NCBI GenBank assembly: GCA_963966185.1
Contig: CAWZYM010000024.1
Span: 1-64,000 of the forward strand
Source: Rhabditoides inermis
Taxonomy: Eukaryota > Nematoda > Chromadorea > Rhabditida > Rhabditidae
Direction of reading: 5' to 3'
DNA length: 64,000 nucleotides
The notes under the pieces are model-generated. The model worked only from the letters and a program-made list of their open reading frames with translations, ran no database searches and was not told the origin of the DNA. A program made the translations under genes and the position numbers. How positions within the stretch are numbered: the first letter of the stretch is position 1; each line of letters opens with the position of its first letter. Positions 47,346 through 60,350 of this stretch are shown in pieces.

Positions 47346-48474
47346 TAGAGAGAGGTGGGCAAGACTGATAGATCCTCTCATTCGAGGGCAAAGTTATGAT
47401 GAAACTCGAGAATTCCCTAAGACGCCAAGTTTGATTACCAGCCGGGCCGCCAGGAATCTTGCGAGAGGCAGGGGGTAGAAAGAGAGAGGTGGGCAAGAAT
47501 GTCAGATCCTCTCATTCCAGGGCAAAGTTATGATGAAACTCGAGTATTTCCTAAGGCGCCAAGTTTGATTACCAGCCGGGCCGCCAGGAATCGTGCGAGA
47601 GGCAGGGGGTAGAAAGAGAGAGAGGTGGGCAAGACTGATAGATCCTCTCATTCGAGGGCAAAGTTATGATGAAACTCGAGTATTCCCTAAGGCGCCAAAT
47701 TTGATCACCAGCCAGGCCGCCAGGAATTGTGCGAGAGGCAGGGGGTAGAGAGAGGTGGGCAAGACTGATAGATCCTCTCATTCGAGGGCAAAGTTATGAT
47801 GAAACTCGAGAATTCCCTAAGGCGCCAAGTTTGATTACCATCCGGGCCGCCAGGAATCGTGCGAGAGGCAGGGGTAGAAAGAGAGAGGTGGGCAAGACTG
47901 ATAGATCCATAGATCCTCTCATTCGAGGGCAAAGTTATGATGAAACTCGAGTATTCCCTAAGGCGCCAAGATTGATTACCAGCCGGGCCGCCAGGAATCG
48001 TGCGAGAGGCAGGGGGTAGAAAGAGAGAGGTGGGCAAGACTGAGATCCTCTCATTCGAGGGCAAAGTTATGATGAAACTCGAGTATTCCCTAAGGCGCCA
48101 AGTTTGATTACCAGCCGGGCCGCCAGGAATCGTGCGAGAGGCAGGGGGTAGAAAGAGAGAGAGGTGGGCAAGACTGATAGATCCTCTCATTCGAGGGCAA
48201 AGTTATGATGAAACTCGAGTATTCCTTAAGGCGCCAAGTTTGATTACCAGCCGGGCCGCCAGGAATCGTGCGAGAGGCAGGGGGTAGAAAGAGAGAGAGG
48301 TGGGCAAGACTGATAGATCCTCTCATTCGAGGACAAAGTTATGATGAAACTCGAGTATTCCCTAAGGCGCCAAGTTTGATTACCAGCCGGGCCGCCAGGA
48401 ATCGTGCGAGAGGCAGGGGGTAGAAAGAGAGAGAGGTGGGCAAGACTGATAGATCCTCTCATTCGAGGGCAAAG

Positions 48475-51400
48475 TTATGATGAAACTCGAGTATTCCCTA
48501 AGGCGCCAAGTTTGATTACCAGCCGGGCCGCCAGGAATCGTGCGAGAGGCAGGGGGTAGAAAGAGAGAGGTGGGCAAGACTGATAGATCCTCTCATTCGA
48601 AGGCAAAGTTATGATGAAACTCGAGTATTCCTTAAGGCGCCAAGTTTGATTACCAGCCGGGCCGCCAGGAATCGTGCGAGAGGCAGGGGGTAGAAAGAGA
48701 GAGGTGGGCAAGACTGAGATCCTCTCATTCGAGGACAAAGTTATGATGAAACTCGAGTATTCCCTAAGGCGCCAAGTTTGATTACCAGCCGGGCCGCCAG
48801 GAATCGTGCGAGATGCAGGGGTAGAAAGAGAGAGGTGGGCAAGACTGATAGATCCTCTCATTCGAGGGCAAAGTTATGATGAAACTCGAGTATTCCCTAA
48901 GGCGCCAAGTTTGATTACCAGCCGGGCCGCCAGGAATCGTGCGAGAGGCAGGGGGTAGAAAGATAGAGGTGGGCAAGACTGATAGATCCTCTCATTCGAG
49001 GGCAAAGTTATGATAAAACTCGAGTATTCCCTAAGGCGCCAAGTTTGATTACCAGCCGGGCCGCCAGGAATCGTGCGAGAGGCAGGGGGTAGAAAGAGAG
49101 AGAGGTGGGCAAGACTGATAGATCCTCTCATTCGAGGGCAAAGTTATGATGAAACTCGAGTATTCCCTAAGGCGCCAAGTTTGATTACCAGCCGAGCCGC
49201 CAGGAATCGTGCGAGAGGCAGGGGGTAGAAAGAGAAAGAGGTGGGCAAGACTGATAGATCCTCTCATTCGAGGGCAAAGTTATGATGAAACTCGAGTATT
49301 CCCTAAGGCGCCAAGTGTGATTACCAGCCGGGCCGCCAGGAATCGTGCGAGAGGCAGGGGGTAGAAAGAGAGAGGTGGGCAAGACTGAGATCCTCTCATT
49401 CGAGGGCAAAGTTATGATGAAACTCGAGTATTCCATAAGGCGCCAAGTTTGATTACCAGCCGGGCCGCCAGGAATCGTGCGAGAGGCAGGGGGTAGAAAG
49501 AGAGAGGTGGGCAAGACTGATAGATCCTCTCATTCGAGGGCAAAGTTATGATGAAACTCGAGTATTCCCTAAGGCGCCAAGTTTGATTACCAGCCGGGCC
49601 GCCAGGAATCGTGCGAGAGGCAGGGGGTAGAAAGAGAGAGAGGTGGGCAAGACTGATAGATCCTCTCATTCGAGGGCAAAGTTATGATGAAACTCGAGTA
49701 TTCCCTAAGGCGCCAAGTTTGATTACCAGCCGGGCCGCCAGGAATCGTGCGAGAGGCAGGGGGTAGAAAGAGAGAGGTGGGCAAGACTGATAGATCCTCT
49801 CATTCGAAGGCAAAGTTATGATGAAACTCGAGTATTCCCTAAGGCGCCAAGTTTGATTACCAGCCGGGCCGCCAGGAATCGTGCGAGAGGCAGGGGGTAG
49901 AAAGAGAGAGGTGGGCAAGACTGAGATCCTCTCATTCGAGGACAAAGTTATGATGAAACTCGAGTATTCCCTAAGGCGCCAAGTTTGATTACCAGCCGGG
50001 CCGCCAGGAATCGTGCGAGATGCAGGGGTAGAAAGAGAGAGGTGGGCAAGACTGATAGATCCTCTCATTCGAGGGCAAAGTTATGATGAAACTCGAGTAT
50101 TCCCTAAGGCGCCAAGTTTGATTACCAGCCGGGCCGCCAGGAATCGTGAGAGAGGCAGGGGGTAGAAAGATAGAGGTGGGCAAGACTGATAGATCCTCTC
50201 ATTCGAGGGCAAAGTTATGATAAAACTCGAGTATTCCCTAAGGCGCCAAGTTTGATTACCAGCCGGGCCGCCAGGAATCGTGCGAGAGGCAGGGGGTAGA
50301 AAGAGAGAGAGGTGGGCAAGACTGATAGATCCTCTCATTCGAGGGCAAAGTTATGATGAAACTCGAGTATTCCCTAAGGCGCCAAGTTTGATTACCAGCC
50401 GGGCCGCCAGGAATCGTGCGAGAGGCAGGGGGTAGAAAGAGAAAGAGGTGGGCAAGACTGATAGATCCTCTCATTCGAGGGCAAAGTTATGATGAAACTC
50501 GAGTATTCCCTAAGGCGCCAAGTGTGATTACCAGCCGGGCCGCCAGGAATCGTGCGAGAGGCAGGGGGTAGAAAGAGAGAGGTGGGCAAGACTGAGATCC
50601 TCTCATTCGAGGGCAAAGTTATGATGAAACTCGAGTATTCCATAAGGCGCCAAGTTTGATTACCAGCCGGGCCGCCAGGAATCGTGCGAGAGGCAGGAGG
50701 TAGAAAGAGAGAGGTGGGCAAGACTGATAGATCCTCTCATTCGAGGGCAAAGTTATGATGAAACTCGAGTATTCCCTAAGGCGCCAAGTTTGATTACCAG
50801 CCGGGCCGCCAGGAATCGTGCGAGAGGCAGGGGGTAGAAAGAGAGAGAGGTGGGCAAGACTGATAGATCCTCTCATTCGAGGGCAAAGTTATGATGAAAC
50901 TCGAGTTTTCCCTAAGGCGCCAAGTTTGATTACCAGCCGGGCCGCCAGGAATCGTGCGAGAGGCAGGGGGTAGAAAGAGAGAGGTGGGCAAGACTGATAG
51001 ATCCTCTCATTCGAGGGCAAAGTTATGATGAAACTCGAGTATTCCCTAAGGCGCCAAGTTTGATTACCAGCCGGGCCGCCAGGAATCGTGCGAGAGGCAG
51101 GGGGTAGAAAGAGAGAGGTGGGCAAGACTGATAGATCCTCTCATTCGAGGGCAAAGTTATGATGAAACTCGAGTATTCCCTAAGGCGCCAAGTTTGATTA
51201 CCAGCCGGGCCGCCAGGAATCGTGCGAGATGCAGGGGTAGAAAGAGAGAGGTGGGCAAGACTGATAGATCCTCTCATTCGAGGGCAAAGTTATGATGAAA
51301 CTCGAGTATTCCCTAAGGCGCCAAGTTTGATTACCAGCCGGGCCGCCAGGAATCGTGCGAGAGGCAGGGGGTAGAAAGATAGAGGTGGGCAAGACTGATA

Positions 51401-54400
51401 GATCCTCTCATTCGAGGGCAAAGTTATGATAAAACTCGAGTATTCCCTAAGGTGCCATTTTTGATTACCAGCCGGGCCGCCAGGAATCGTGCGAGAGGCA
51501 GGGGGTAGAAAGAGAGAGAGGTGGGCAAGACTGATAGATCCTCTCATTCGAGGGCAAAGTTATGATGAAACTCGAGTATTCCCTAAGGCGCCAAGTTTGA
51601 TTACCAGCCGGGCCGCCAGGAATCGTGCGAGAGGCAGGGGGTAGAAAGAGAGAGAGGTGGGCAAGACTGATAGATCCTCTCATTCGAGGGCAAAGTTATG
51701 ATGAAACTCGAGTATTCCCTAAGGCGACAAGTTTGATTACCAGCCGGGCCGCCAGGAATCGTGCGAGAGGGAGGGGGTAGAAAGAGAGAGAGGTGGGCAA
51801 GACTGATAGATCCTCTCATTCGAGGGCAAAGTTATGATGAAACTCGAGTATTCCCTAAGGCGCCAAGTTTGATTACCAGCCGGGCCGCCAGGAATCGTGC
51901 GAGAGGCAGGGGGTAGAAAGAGAGAGAGGTGGGCAAGACTGATAGATCCTCTCATTCGAGGGCAAAGTTATGATGAAACTCGAGTATTCCCTAAGGCGCC
52001 AAGTTTGATTACCAGCCGGGCCGCCAGGAATCGTGCGAGAGGCAGGGGGTAGAGAGAGGTGGGCAAGACTGATAGATCCTCTCATTCGAGGGCAAAGTTA
52101 TGATGAAACTCGAGAATTCCCTAAGGCGCCAAGTTTGATTACCATCCGGGCCGCCAGGAATCGTGCGAGAGGCAGGGGTAGAAAGAGAGAGGCGGGCAAG
52201 ACTGATAGATCCATAGATCCTCTCATTCGAGGGCAAAGTTATGATGAAACTCGAGTATTCCCTAAGGCGCCAAGATTGATTACCAGCCGGGCCGCCAGGA
52301 ATCGTGCGAGAGGCAGGGGGTAGAAAGAGAGAGGTGGGCAAGACTGAGATCCTCTCATTCGAGGACAAAGTTATGATGAAACTCGAGTATTCCCTAAGGC
52401 GCCAAGTTTAATTACCAGCCGGGCCGCCAGGAATCGTGCGAGAGGCAGGGGGTAGAAAGAGAGAGAGGTGGGCAAGACTGATAGATCCTCTCATTCGAGG
52501 GCAAAGTTATGATGAAACTCGAGTATTCCCTAAGGCGCCAAGTTTGATTACCAGCCGGGCCGCCAGGAATCGTGCGAGAGGCAGGGGGTAGAAAGAGAGA
52601 GGTGGGCAAGACTGATAGATCCTCTCATTCGAGGGCAAAGTTATGATGAAACTCGAGTATTCCCTAAGGCGCCAAGTTTGATTTCCAGCCGGGCCGCCAG
52701 GAATCGTGCGAGAGGCAGGGGGTAGAAAGAGAGAGAGGTGGGCAAGACTGATAGATCCTCTCATTCGAGGGCAAAGTTATGATGAAACTCGAGTATTCCC
52801 TAAGGCGCCAAGTTTGATTACCAGCCGGGCCGCCAGGAATCGTGCGAGAGGCAGGGGTAGAAAGAGAGAGGTGGGCAAGACTGATAGATCCATAGATCCT
52901 CTCAATCGAGGGCAAAGTTATGATGAAACTCGAGTATTCCCTAAGCTATGGCGCCAAGATTGATTACCAGCCGGGCCGCCAGGAATCGTGCGAGAGGCAG
53001 GGGGTAGAAAGAGAGAGGTGGGCAAGACTGAGATCCTCTCACTTGAGGGCAAAGTTATGATGAAACTCGAGTATTCCCTAAGGCGCCAAGTTTGATTACC
53101 AGCCGGGCCGCCAGGAATCGTGCGAGAGGCAGGGGGTAGAAAGAGAGAGGTGGGCAAGACTGAGATCCTCTCTCATTCGAGGGCAAAGTTATGATGAAAC
53201 TCGAGTATTCCCTAAGGCGCCAAGTTTGATTACCAGCCGGGCCGCCAGGAATCGTGCGAGAGGCAGGGGGTAGAAAGAGAGAGGTGGGCAAGACTGAGAT
53301 CCTCTCATTCGAGGGCAAAGTTATGATGAAACTCGAGTATTCCCTAAGGCGCCAAGTTTGATTACCAGCCGGGCCGCCAGGAATTGTGCGAGAGGCAGGG
53401 GGTAGAAAGAGAGAGGTGGGCAAGACTGAGATCCTCTCATTCGAGGGCAAAGTTATGATGGAACTCGAGTATTCCCTAAGGCGCCAAGTTTGATTACCAG
53501 CCGGGCCGCCAGGAATCGTGCGAGAGGCAGGGGGTAGAAAGAGAGAGGTGGGCAAGACTGATAGATCCTCTCATTCGAGGGCAAAGTTATGATGAAACTC
53601 GAGTATTCCCTAAGGCGCCAAGTTTGATTACCAGCCGGGCCGCCAGGAATCGTGCGAGAGGCAGGGGGTAGAAAGAGAGAGGTGGGCAAGACTGATAGAT
53701 CCTCTCATTCGAGGGCAAAGTTATGATGAAACTCGAGTATTCCCTAAGGCGCCAGGTTTGATTACCAGCCGGGCCGCAAGGAATCGTGCGAGAGGCAGGG
53801 GGTAGAAAGAGAGAGAGGTGGGCAAGACTGAGATCCTCTCATTCGAGGGCAAAGTTATGATGAAACTCGAGTATTCCCTAAGGCGCCAAGTTTGATTACC
53901 AGCCGGGCCGCCAGGAATCGTGCGAGAGGCAGGGGGTAGAAAGAGAGAGGTGGGCAAGACTGAGATCCTCTCATTCGAGGGCAAAGTTATGATGAAACTC
54001 GAGTATTCCCTAAGGCGCCAAGTTTGATTACCAGCCGGGCCGCCAGGAATCGTGCGAGAGGCAGGGGGTAGAAAGAGAGAGGTGGGCAAGACTGATAGAT
54101 CCTCTCATTCGAAGGCAAAGTTATGATGAAACTCGAGTATTCCCTAAGGCGCCAAGTTTGATTACCAGCCGGGCCGCCAGGAATCGTGCGAGAGGCAGGG
54201 GGTAGAAAGAGAGAAGTGGGCAAGACTGATAGATCCTCTCATTCGAGGGCAAAGTTATGATGAAACTCGAGTATTCCCTAAGGCGCCAAGTTTGATTACC
54301 AGCCGGGCCGCCAGGAATCGTGCGAGAGGCAGGGGGTAGAAAGAGAGAGGTGGGCAAGACTGATAGATCCTCTCATTCGAGGGCAAAGTTATGATGAAAC

Positions 54401-54560
54401 TCGAGTATTCCCTAAGGCGCCAAGTTTGATTACCAGCCGGGCCGCCAGGAATCGTGCGAGAGGCAGGGGGTAGAAAGAGAGAGGTGGGCAAGACTGATAG
54501 ATCCTCTCATTCGAAGGCAAAGTTATGATGAAACTCGAGTATTCCCTAAGGCGCCAAGTT
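48475..54560 (+). repeat. 8749-bp higher-order unit, copy 2 (partial)
   Basis: Repeats the marker series of 39726-45810. Private changes include GGCGACAAG near 51724, GAATCGTGAGAG near 50146, CTAAGCTATGGCG near 52944 and ATTTCCAGCC near 52681. Near 53.83 kb a 136-bp form has lost its TA (ACTGAGATCC). Confidence 0.85.
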
Positions 54561-54831
54561 TGATTACCAGCCGGGCCGCCAGGAATCGTGCGAGAGGCAG
54601 GGGGTAGAAAGAGAGAGGTGGGCAAGACTGATAGATCCTCTCATTCGAGGGCAAAGTTATGATGAAACTCGAGTATTCCCTAAGGCGCCAAGTTTGATTA
54701 CCAGCCGGGCCGCCAGGAATCGTGAGAGAGGCAGGGGGTAGAAAGAGAGAGGTGGGCAAGACTGATAGATCCTCTCATTCGAGGGCAAAGTTATGATGAA
54801 ACTCGAGTATTCCCTAAGGCGCCAAGTTTGA

Positions 54832-56000
54832 TTACCAGCCGGGCCGCCAGGAATCGTGCGAGAGGCAGGGGGTAGAAAGAGAGAGAGGAAGGCAAGACTG
54901 ATAGATCCTCTCATTCGAGGGCAAAGTTATGATGAATCTCGAGTATTCCCTAAGGCGCCAAGTGTGATTACCAGCCGGGCCGCCAGGAATCGTGCGAGAG
55001 GCAGGGGGTAGAAAGAGAGAGGTGGGCAAGACTGAGATCCTCTCATTCGAGGGCAAAGTTATGATGAAACTCGAGTATTCCATAAGGCGCCAAGTTTGAT
55101 TACCAGCCGGGCCGCCAGGAATCGTGCGAGAGGCAGGGGGTAGAAAGAGAGAGAGGTGGGCAAGACTGATAGATCCTCTCATTCGAGGGCAAAGTTATGA
55201 TGAAACTCGAGTATTCCCTAAGGCGCAAAGTTTGATTACCAGCCGGGCCGCCAGGAATCGTGCGAGAGGCGGGGGGGGGGGTAGAGAGAGGTGGGCAAGA
55301 CTGATAGATCCTCTCATTCGAGGGCAAAGTTATGATGAAACTCGAGTATTCCCTAAGGCACCAAGTTTGATTACCAGCCGGGCCGCCAGGAATCGTGCGA
55401 GAGGCAGGGGGTAGAAAGAGAGAGGTGGGCAAGACTGATAGATCCTCTCATTCGAGGGCAAAGTTATGATGAAACTCGAGTATTCCCTAAGGCGCCAAGT
55501 TTGATTACCAGCCGGGCCGCCAGGAATTGTGCGAGAGGCAGGGGGTAGAAAGAGAGAGGTGGGCAAGACTGAGATCCTCTCATTCGAGGGCAAAGTTATG
55601 ATGAAACTCTAGTATTCCCTAAGGCGCCAAGTTTGATTACCAGCCGGGCCGCCAGGAATCGTGCGAGAGGCAGGGGGTAGAAAGAGAGAGGTGGGCAAGA
55701 CTGATAGATCCTCTCATTCGAAGGCAAAGTTATGATGAAACTCGAGTATTCCCTAAGGCGCCAAGTTTGATTACCAGCCGGGCCGCCAGGAATCGTGCGA
55801 GAGGCAGGGGGTAGAAAGAGAGAGGTGGGCAAGACTGATAGATCCTCTCATTCGAGGGCAAAGTTATGATGAAACTCGAGTATTCCCTAAGGCGCCAAGT
55901 TTGATTACCAGCCGGGCCGCCAGGAATCGTGCGAGAGGCAGGGGGTAGAAAGAGAGAGGTGGGCAAGACTGATAGATCCTCTCATTCGAGGGCAAAGTTA
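54832..56000 (+). repeat. Block reused at +2151 and +8065 bp
   Basis: Markers GAGAGAGGAAGGC, ATGATGAATCTCGAG, CAAGTGTGATT, GTATTCCATAAGG and GGCGCAAAG occur in order at 54832, 56983 and 62897. The offset to the last copy changes from 8065 to 8076 across the G tract, exactly the difference between G11 and G22. ACTCTAGTATTCC (XhoI site lost) marks both 55615 and 63683. Confidence 0.84.
55271..55281 (+). repeat. G11 tract
   Basis: 11 G; the partner at +8065 bp (63336) has 22. The third homologous place, at 57422, has only six G. Confidence 0.95.
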
Positions 56001-57421
56001 TGATGAAACTCGAGTATTCCCTAAGGCGCCAAGTTTGATTACCAGCCGGGCCGCCAGGAATCGTGCGAGAGGCAGGGGGTAGAAAGAGAGAGAGGTGGGC
56101 AAGACTGATAGATCCTCTCATTCGAGGGCAAAGTTATGATGAAACTCGAGTATTCCCTAAGGCGCCAAGTTTGATTACCAGCCGGGCCGCCAGGAATCGT
56201 GCGAGAGGCAGGGGGTAGAAAGAGAGAGGTGGGCAAGACTGATAGATCCTCTCATTCGAGGGCAAAGTTATGATGAAACTCGAGTATTCCCTAAGGCGCC
56301 AAGTTTGATTACCAGCCGGGCCGCCAGGAATCGTGCGAGAGGCAGGGGTTAGAAAGAGAGAGAGGTGGGCAAGACTGATAGATCCTCTCATTCGAGGGCA
56401 AAGTTATGATGAAACTCGAGTATTCCCTAAGGCGCCAAGTTTGATTACCAGCCGGGCCGCCAGGAATCGTGCGAGAGGCAGGGGGTAGAAAGAGAGAGAG
56501 GTGGGCAAGACTGATAGATCCTCTCATTCGAGGGCAAAGTTATGATGAAACTCGAGTATTCCCTAAGGCGCCAAGTGTGATTACCAGCCGGGCCGCCAGG
56601 AATCGTGCGAGAGGCAGGGGGTAGAAAGAGAGAGGTGGGTAAGACTGAGATCCTCTCATTCGAGGGCAAAGTTATGATGAAACTCGAGTATTCCATAAGG
56701 CGCCAAGTTTGATTACCAGCCGGGCCGCCAGGAATCGTGCGAGAGGCAGGGGGTAGAAAGAGAGAGGTGGGCAAGACTGATAGATCCTCTCATTCGAGGG
56801 CAAAGTTATGATGAAACTCGAGTATTCGCTAAGGCGCCAAGTTTGATTACCAGCCGGGCCGCCAGGAATCGTGCGAGAGGCAGGGGGTAGAAAGAGAGAG
56901 AGGTGGGCAAGACTGATAGATCCTCTCATTCGAGGGCAAAGTTATGATGAAACTCGAGTATTCCCTAAGGCGCCAAGTTTGATTACCAGCCGGGCCGCCA
57001 GGAATCGTGCGAGAGGCAGGGGGTAGAAAGAGAGAGAGGAAGGCAAGACTGATAGATCCTCTCATTCGAGGGCAAAGTTATGATGAATCTCGAGTATTCC
57101 CTAAGGCGCCAAGTGTGATTACCAGCCGGGCCGCCAGGAATCGTGCGAGAGGCAGGGGGTAGAAAGAGAGAGGTGGGCAAGACTGAGATCCTCTCATTCG
57201 AGGGCAAAGTTATGATGAAACTCGAGTATTCCATAAGGCGCCAAGTTTGATTACCAGCCGGGCCGCCAGGAATCGTGCGAGAGGCAGGGGGTAGAAAGAG
57301 AGAGAGGTGGGCAAGACTGATAGATCCTCTCATTCGAGGGCAAAGTTATGATGAAACTCGAGTATTCCCTAAGGCGCAAAGTTTGATTACCAGCCGGGCC
57401 GCCAGGAATCGTGCGAGAGGC

Positions 57422-57427
57422 GGGGGG
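57422..57427 (+). repeat. G6 run, short state of the G-tract locus
   Basis: GGCGGGGGGTAGAAAGAG: one A-to-G change relative to GGCAGGGGGTAGAAAG, with the AAAG kept. It lies at the place homologous to the G11 and G22 tracts at 55271 and 63336. Confidence 0.9.
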
Positions 57428-60350
57428 TAGAAAGAGAGAGGTGGGCAAGACTGATAGATCCTCTCATTCGAGGGCAAAGTTATGATGAAACTCGAGTATT
57501 CCCTAAGGCACCAAGTTTGATTACCAGCCGGGCCGCCAGGAATCGTGCGAGAGGCAGGGGGTAGAAAGAGAGAGAGGTGGGCAAGACTGATAGATCCTCT
57601 CATTCGAGGGCAAAGTTATGATGAAACTCGAGTATTCCCTAAGGCGCCAAGTTTGATTACCAGCCGGGCCGCCAGGAATCGTGCGAGAGGCAGGGGTAGA
57701 AAGAGAGAGGTGGGCAAGACTGATAGATCCATAGATCCTCTCATTCGAGGGCAAAGTTATGATGAAACTCGAGTATTCCCGAAGCTAAGGCGCCAAGATT
57801 GATTACCAGCCGGGCCGACAGGAATCGTGCGAGAGGCAGGGGGTAGAAAGAGAGAGGTGGGCAAGACTGAGATCCTCTCATTTGAGGGCAAAGTTATGAT
57901 GAAACTCGAGTATTCCCTAAGGCGCCAAGTTTGATTACCAGCCGGGCCGCCAGGAATCGTGCGAGAGGCAGGGGGTAGAAAGAGAGAGGTGGGCAAGACT
58001 GAGATCCTCTCATTCGAGGGCAAAGTTATGATGAAACTCGAGTATTCCCTAAGGCGCCAAGTTTGATTACCAGCCGGGCCGCCAGGAATTGTGCGAGAGG
58101 CAGGGGGTAGAAAGAGAGAGAGGTGGGCAAGACTGATAGATCCTCTCAGTCGAGGGCAAAGTTATGATGAAACTCGAGTATTCCCTAAGGCGCCAAGTTT
58201 GATTACCAGCCGGGCCGCCAGGAATCGTGCGAGAGGCAGGGGGTAGAAAGAGAGAGGTGGGCAAGACTGATAGATCCTCTCATTCGAGGGCAAAGTTATG
58301 ATGAAACTCGAGTATTCCCTAAGGCGCCAAGTTTGATTACCAGCCGGGCCGCCAGGAATTGTGCGAGAGGCAGGGGGTAGAAAGAGAGAGAGGTGGGCAA
58401 GACTGATAGATCCTCTCAGTCGAGGGCAAAGTTATGATGAAACTCGAGTATTCCCTAAGGCGCCAAGTTTGATTACCAGCCGGGCCGCCAGGAATCGTGC
58501 GAGAGGCAGGGGGTAGAAAGAGAGAGGTGGGCAAGACTGATAGATCCTCTCATTCGAGGGCAAAGTTATGATGAAACTCGAGTATTCCCTAAGGCGCCAA
58601 GTTTGATTACCAGCCGGGCCGCCAGGAATCGTGCGAGAGGCAGGGGGTAGAGAGAGGTGGGCAAGACTGATAGATCCTCTCATTCGAGGGCAAAGTTATG
58701 ATGAAACTCGAGAATTCCCTAAGGCGCCAAGTTTGATTACCATCCGGGCCGCCAGGAATCGTGCGAGAGGCAGGGGTAGAAAGAGAGAGGTGGGCAAGAC
58801 TGATAGATCCATAGATCCTCTCATTCGAGGGCAAAGTTATGATGAAACTCGAGTATTCCCTAAGGCGCCAAGATTGATTACCAGCCGGGCCGCCAGGAAT
58901 CGTGCGAGAGGCAGGGGGTAGAAAGAGAGAGGTGGGCAAGACTGAGATCCTCTCATTCGAGGACAAAGTTATGATGAAACTCGAGTATTCCCTAAGGCGC
59001 CAAGTTTAATTACCAGCCGGGCCGCCAGGAATCGTGCGAGAGGCAGGGGGTAGAAAGAGAGAGAGAGGTGGGCAAGACTGATAGATCCTCTCATTCGAGG
59101 GCAAAGTTATGATGAAACTCGAGTATTCCCTAAGGCGCCAAGTTTGATTACCAGCCGGGCCGCCAGGAATCGTGCGAGAGGCAGGGGGTAGAAAGAGAGA
59201 GAGGTGGGCAAGACTGATAGATCCTCTCATTCGAGGGCAAAGTTATGATGAAACTCGAGTATTCCCTAAGGCGCCAAGTTTGATTACCAGCCGGGCCGCC
59301 AGGAATCGTGCGAGAGGCAGGGGTAGAAAGAGAGAGGTGGGCAAGACTGAGATCCTCTCTCATTCGAGGGCAAAGTTATGATGAAACTCGAGTATTCCCT
59401 AAGGCGCCAAGTTTGATTACCAGCCGGGCCGCCAGGAATCGTGCGAGAGGCAGGGGGTAGAAAGAGAGAGGTGGGCAAGACTGAGATCCTCTCATTCGAG
59501 GGCAAAGTTATGATGAAACTCGAGTATTCCCTAAGGCGCCAAGTTTGATTACCAGCCGGGCCGCCAGGAATTGTGCGAGAGGCAGGGGGTAGAAAGAGAG
59601 AGGTGGGCTAGACTGAGATCCTCTCATTCGAGGGCAAAGTTATGATGGAACTCGAGTATTCCCTAAGGCGCCAAGTTTGATTACCAGCCGGGCCGCCAGG
59701 AATCGTGCGAGAGGCAGGGGGTAGAAAGAGAGAGGTGGGCAAGACTGATAGATCCTCTCATTCGAAGGCAAAGTTATGATGAAACTCGAGTATTCCCTAA
59801 GGCGCCAAGTTTGATTACCAGCCGGGCCGCCAGGAATCGTGCGAGAGGCAGGGGGTAGAAAGAGAGAAGTGGGCAAGACTGATAGATCCTCTCATTCGAG
59901 GGCAAAGTTATGATGAAACTCGAGTATTCCCTAAGGCGCCAAGTTTGATTACCAGCCGGGCCGCCAGGAATCGTGCGAGAGGCAGGGGGTAGAAAGAGAG
60001 AGGTGGGCAAGACTGATAGATCCTCTCATTCGAGGGCAAAGTTATGATGAAACTCGAGTATTCCCTAAGGCGCCAAGTTTGATTACCTGCCGGGCCGCCA
60101 GGAATCGTGCGAGAGGCAGGGGGTAGAAAGAGAGAGGTGGGCAAGACTGATAGATCCTCTCATTCGAAGGCAAAGTTATGATGAAACTCGAGTATTCCCT
60201 AAGGCGCCAAGTTTGATTACCAGCCGGGCCGCCAGGAATCGTGCGAGAGGCAGGGGGTAGAAAGAGAGAGGTGGGCAAGACTGATAGATCCTCTCATTCG
60301 AGGGCAAAGTTATGATGAAACTCGAGTATTCACTAAGGCGCCAGGTTTGA

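Larger units (their letters stand above)
39726..48474 (+). repeat. 8749-bp higher-order unit, copy 1
   Basis: Markers at constant +8749 offset include GATGCAGGGG, AAAGATAGAGG, ATGATAAAAC, AGCCGAGCC, GAGAAAGAGG, CTCGAGTTTTCCC, AGGTGCCATTTTTG, GAGGCGGGCAAG, CTCAATCGAGG and ATGATGGAACTC. The offset becomes 8750 after a single missing C at 43590. The last 2.6 kb (from about 45.8 kb) do not have a matching place in copy 2. Confidence 0.86.
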
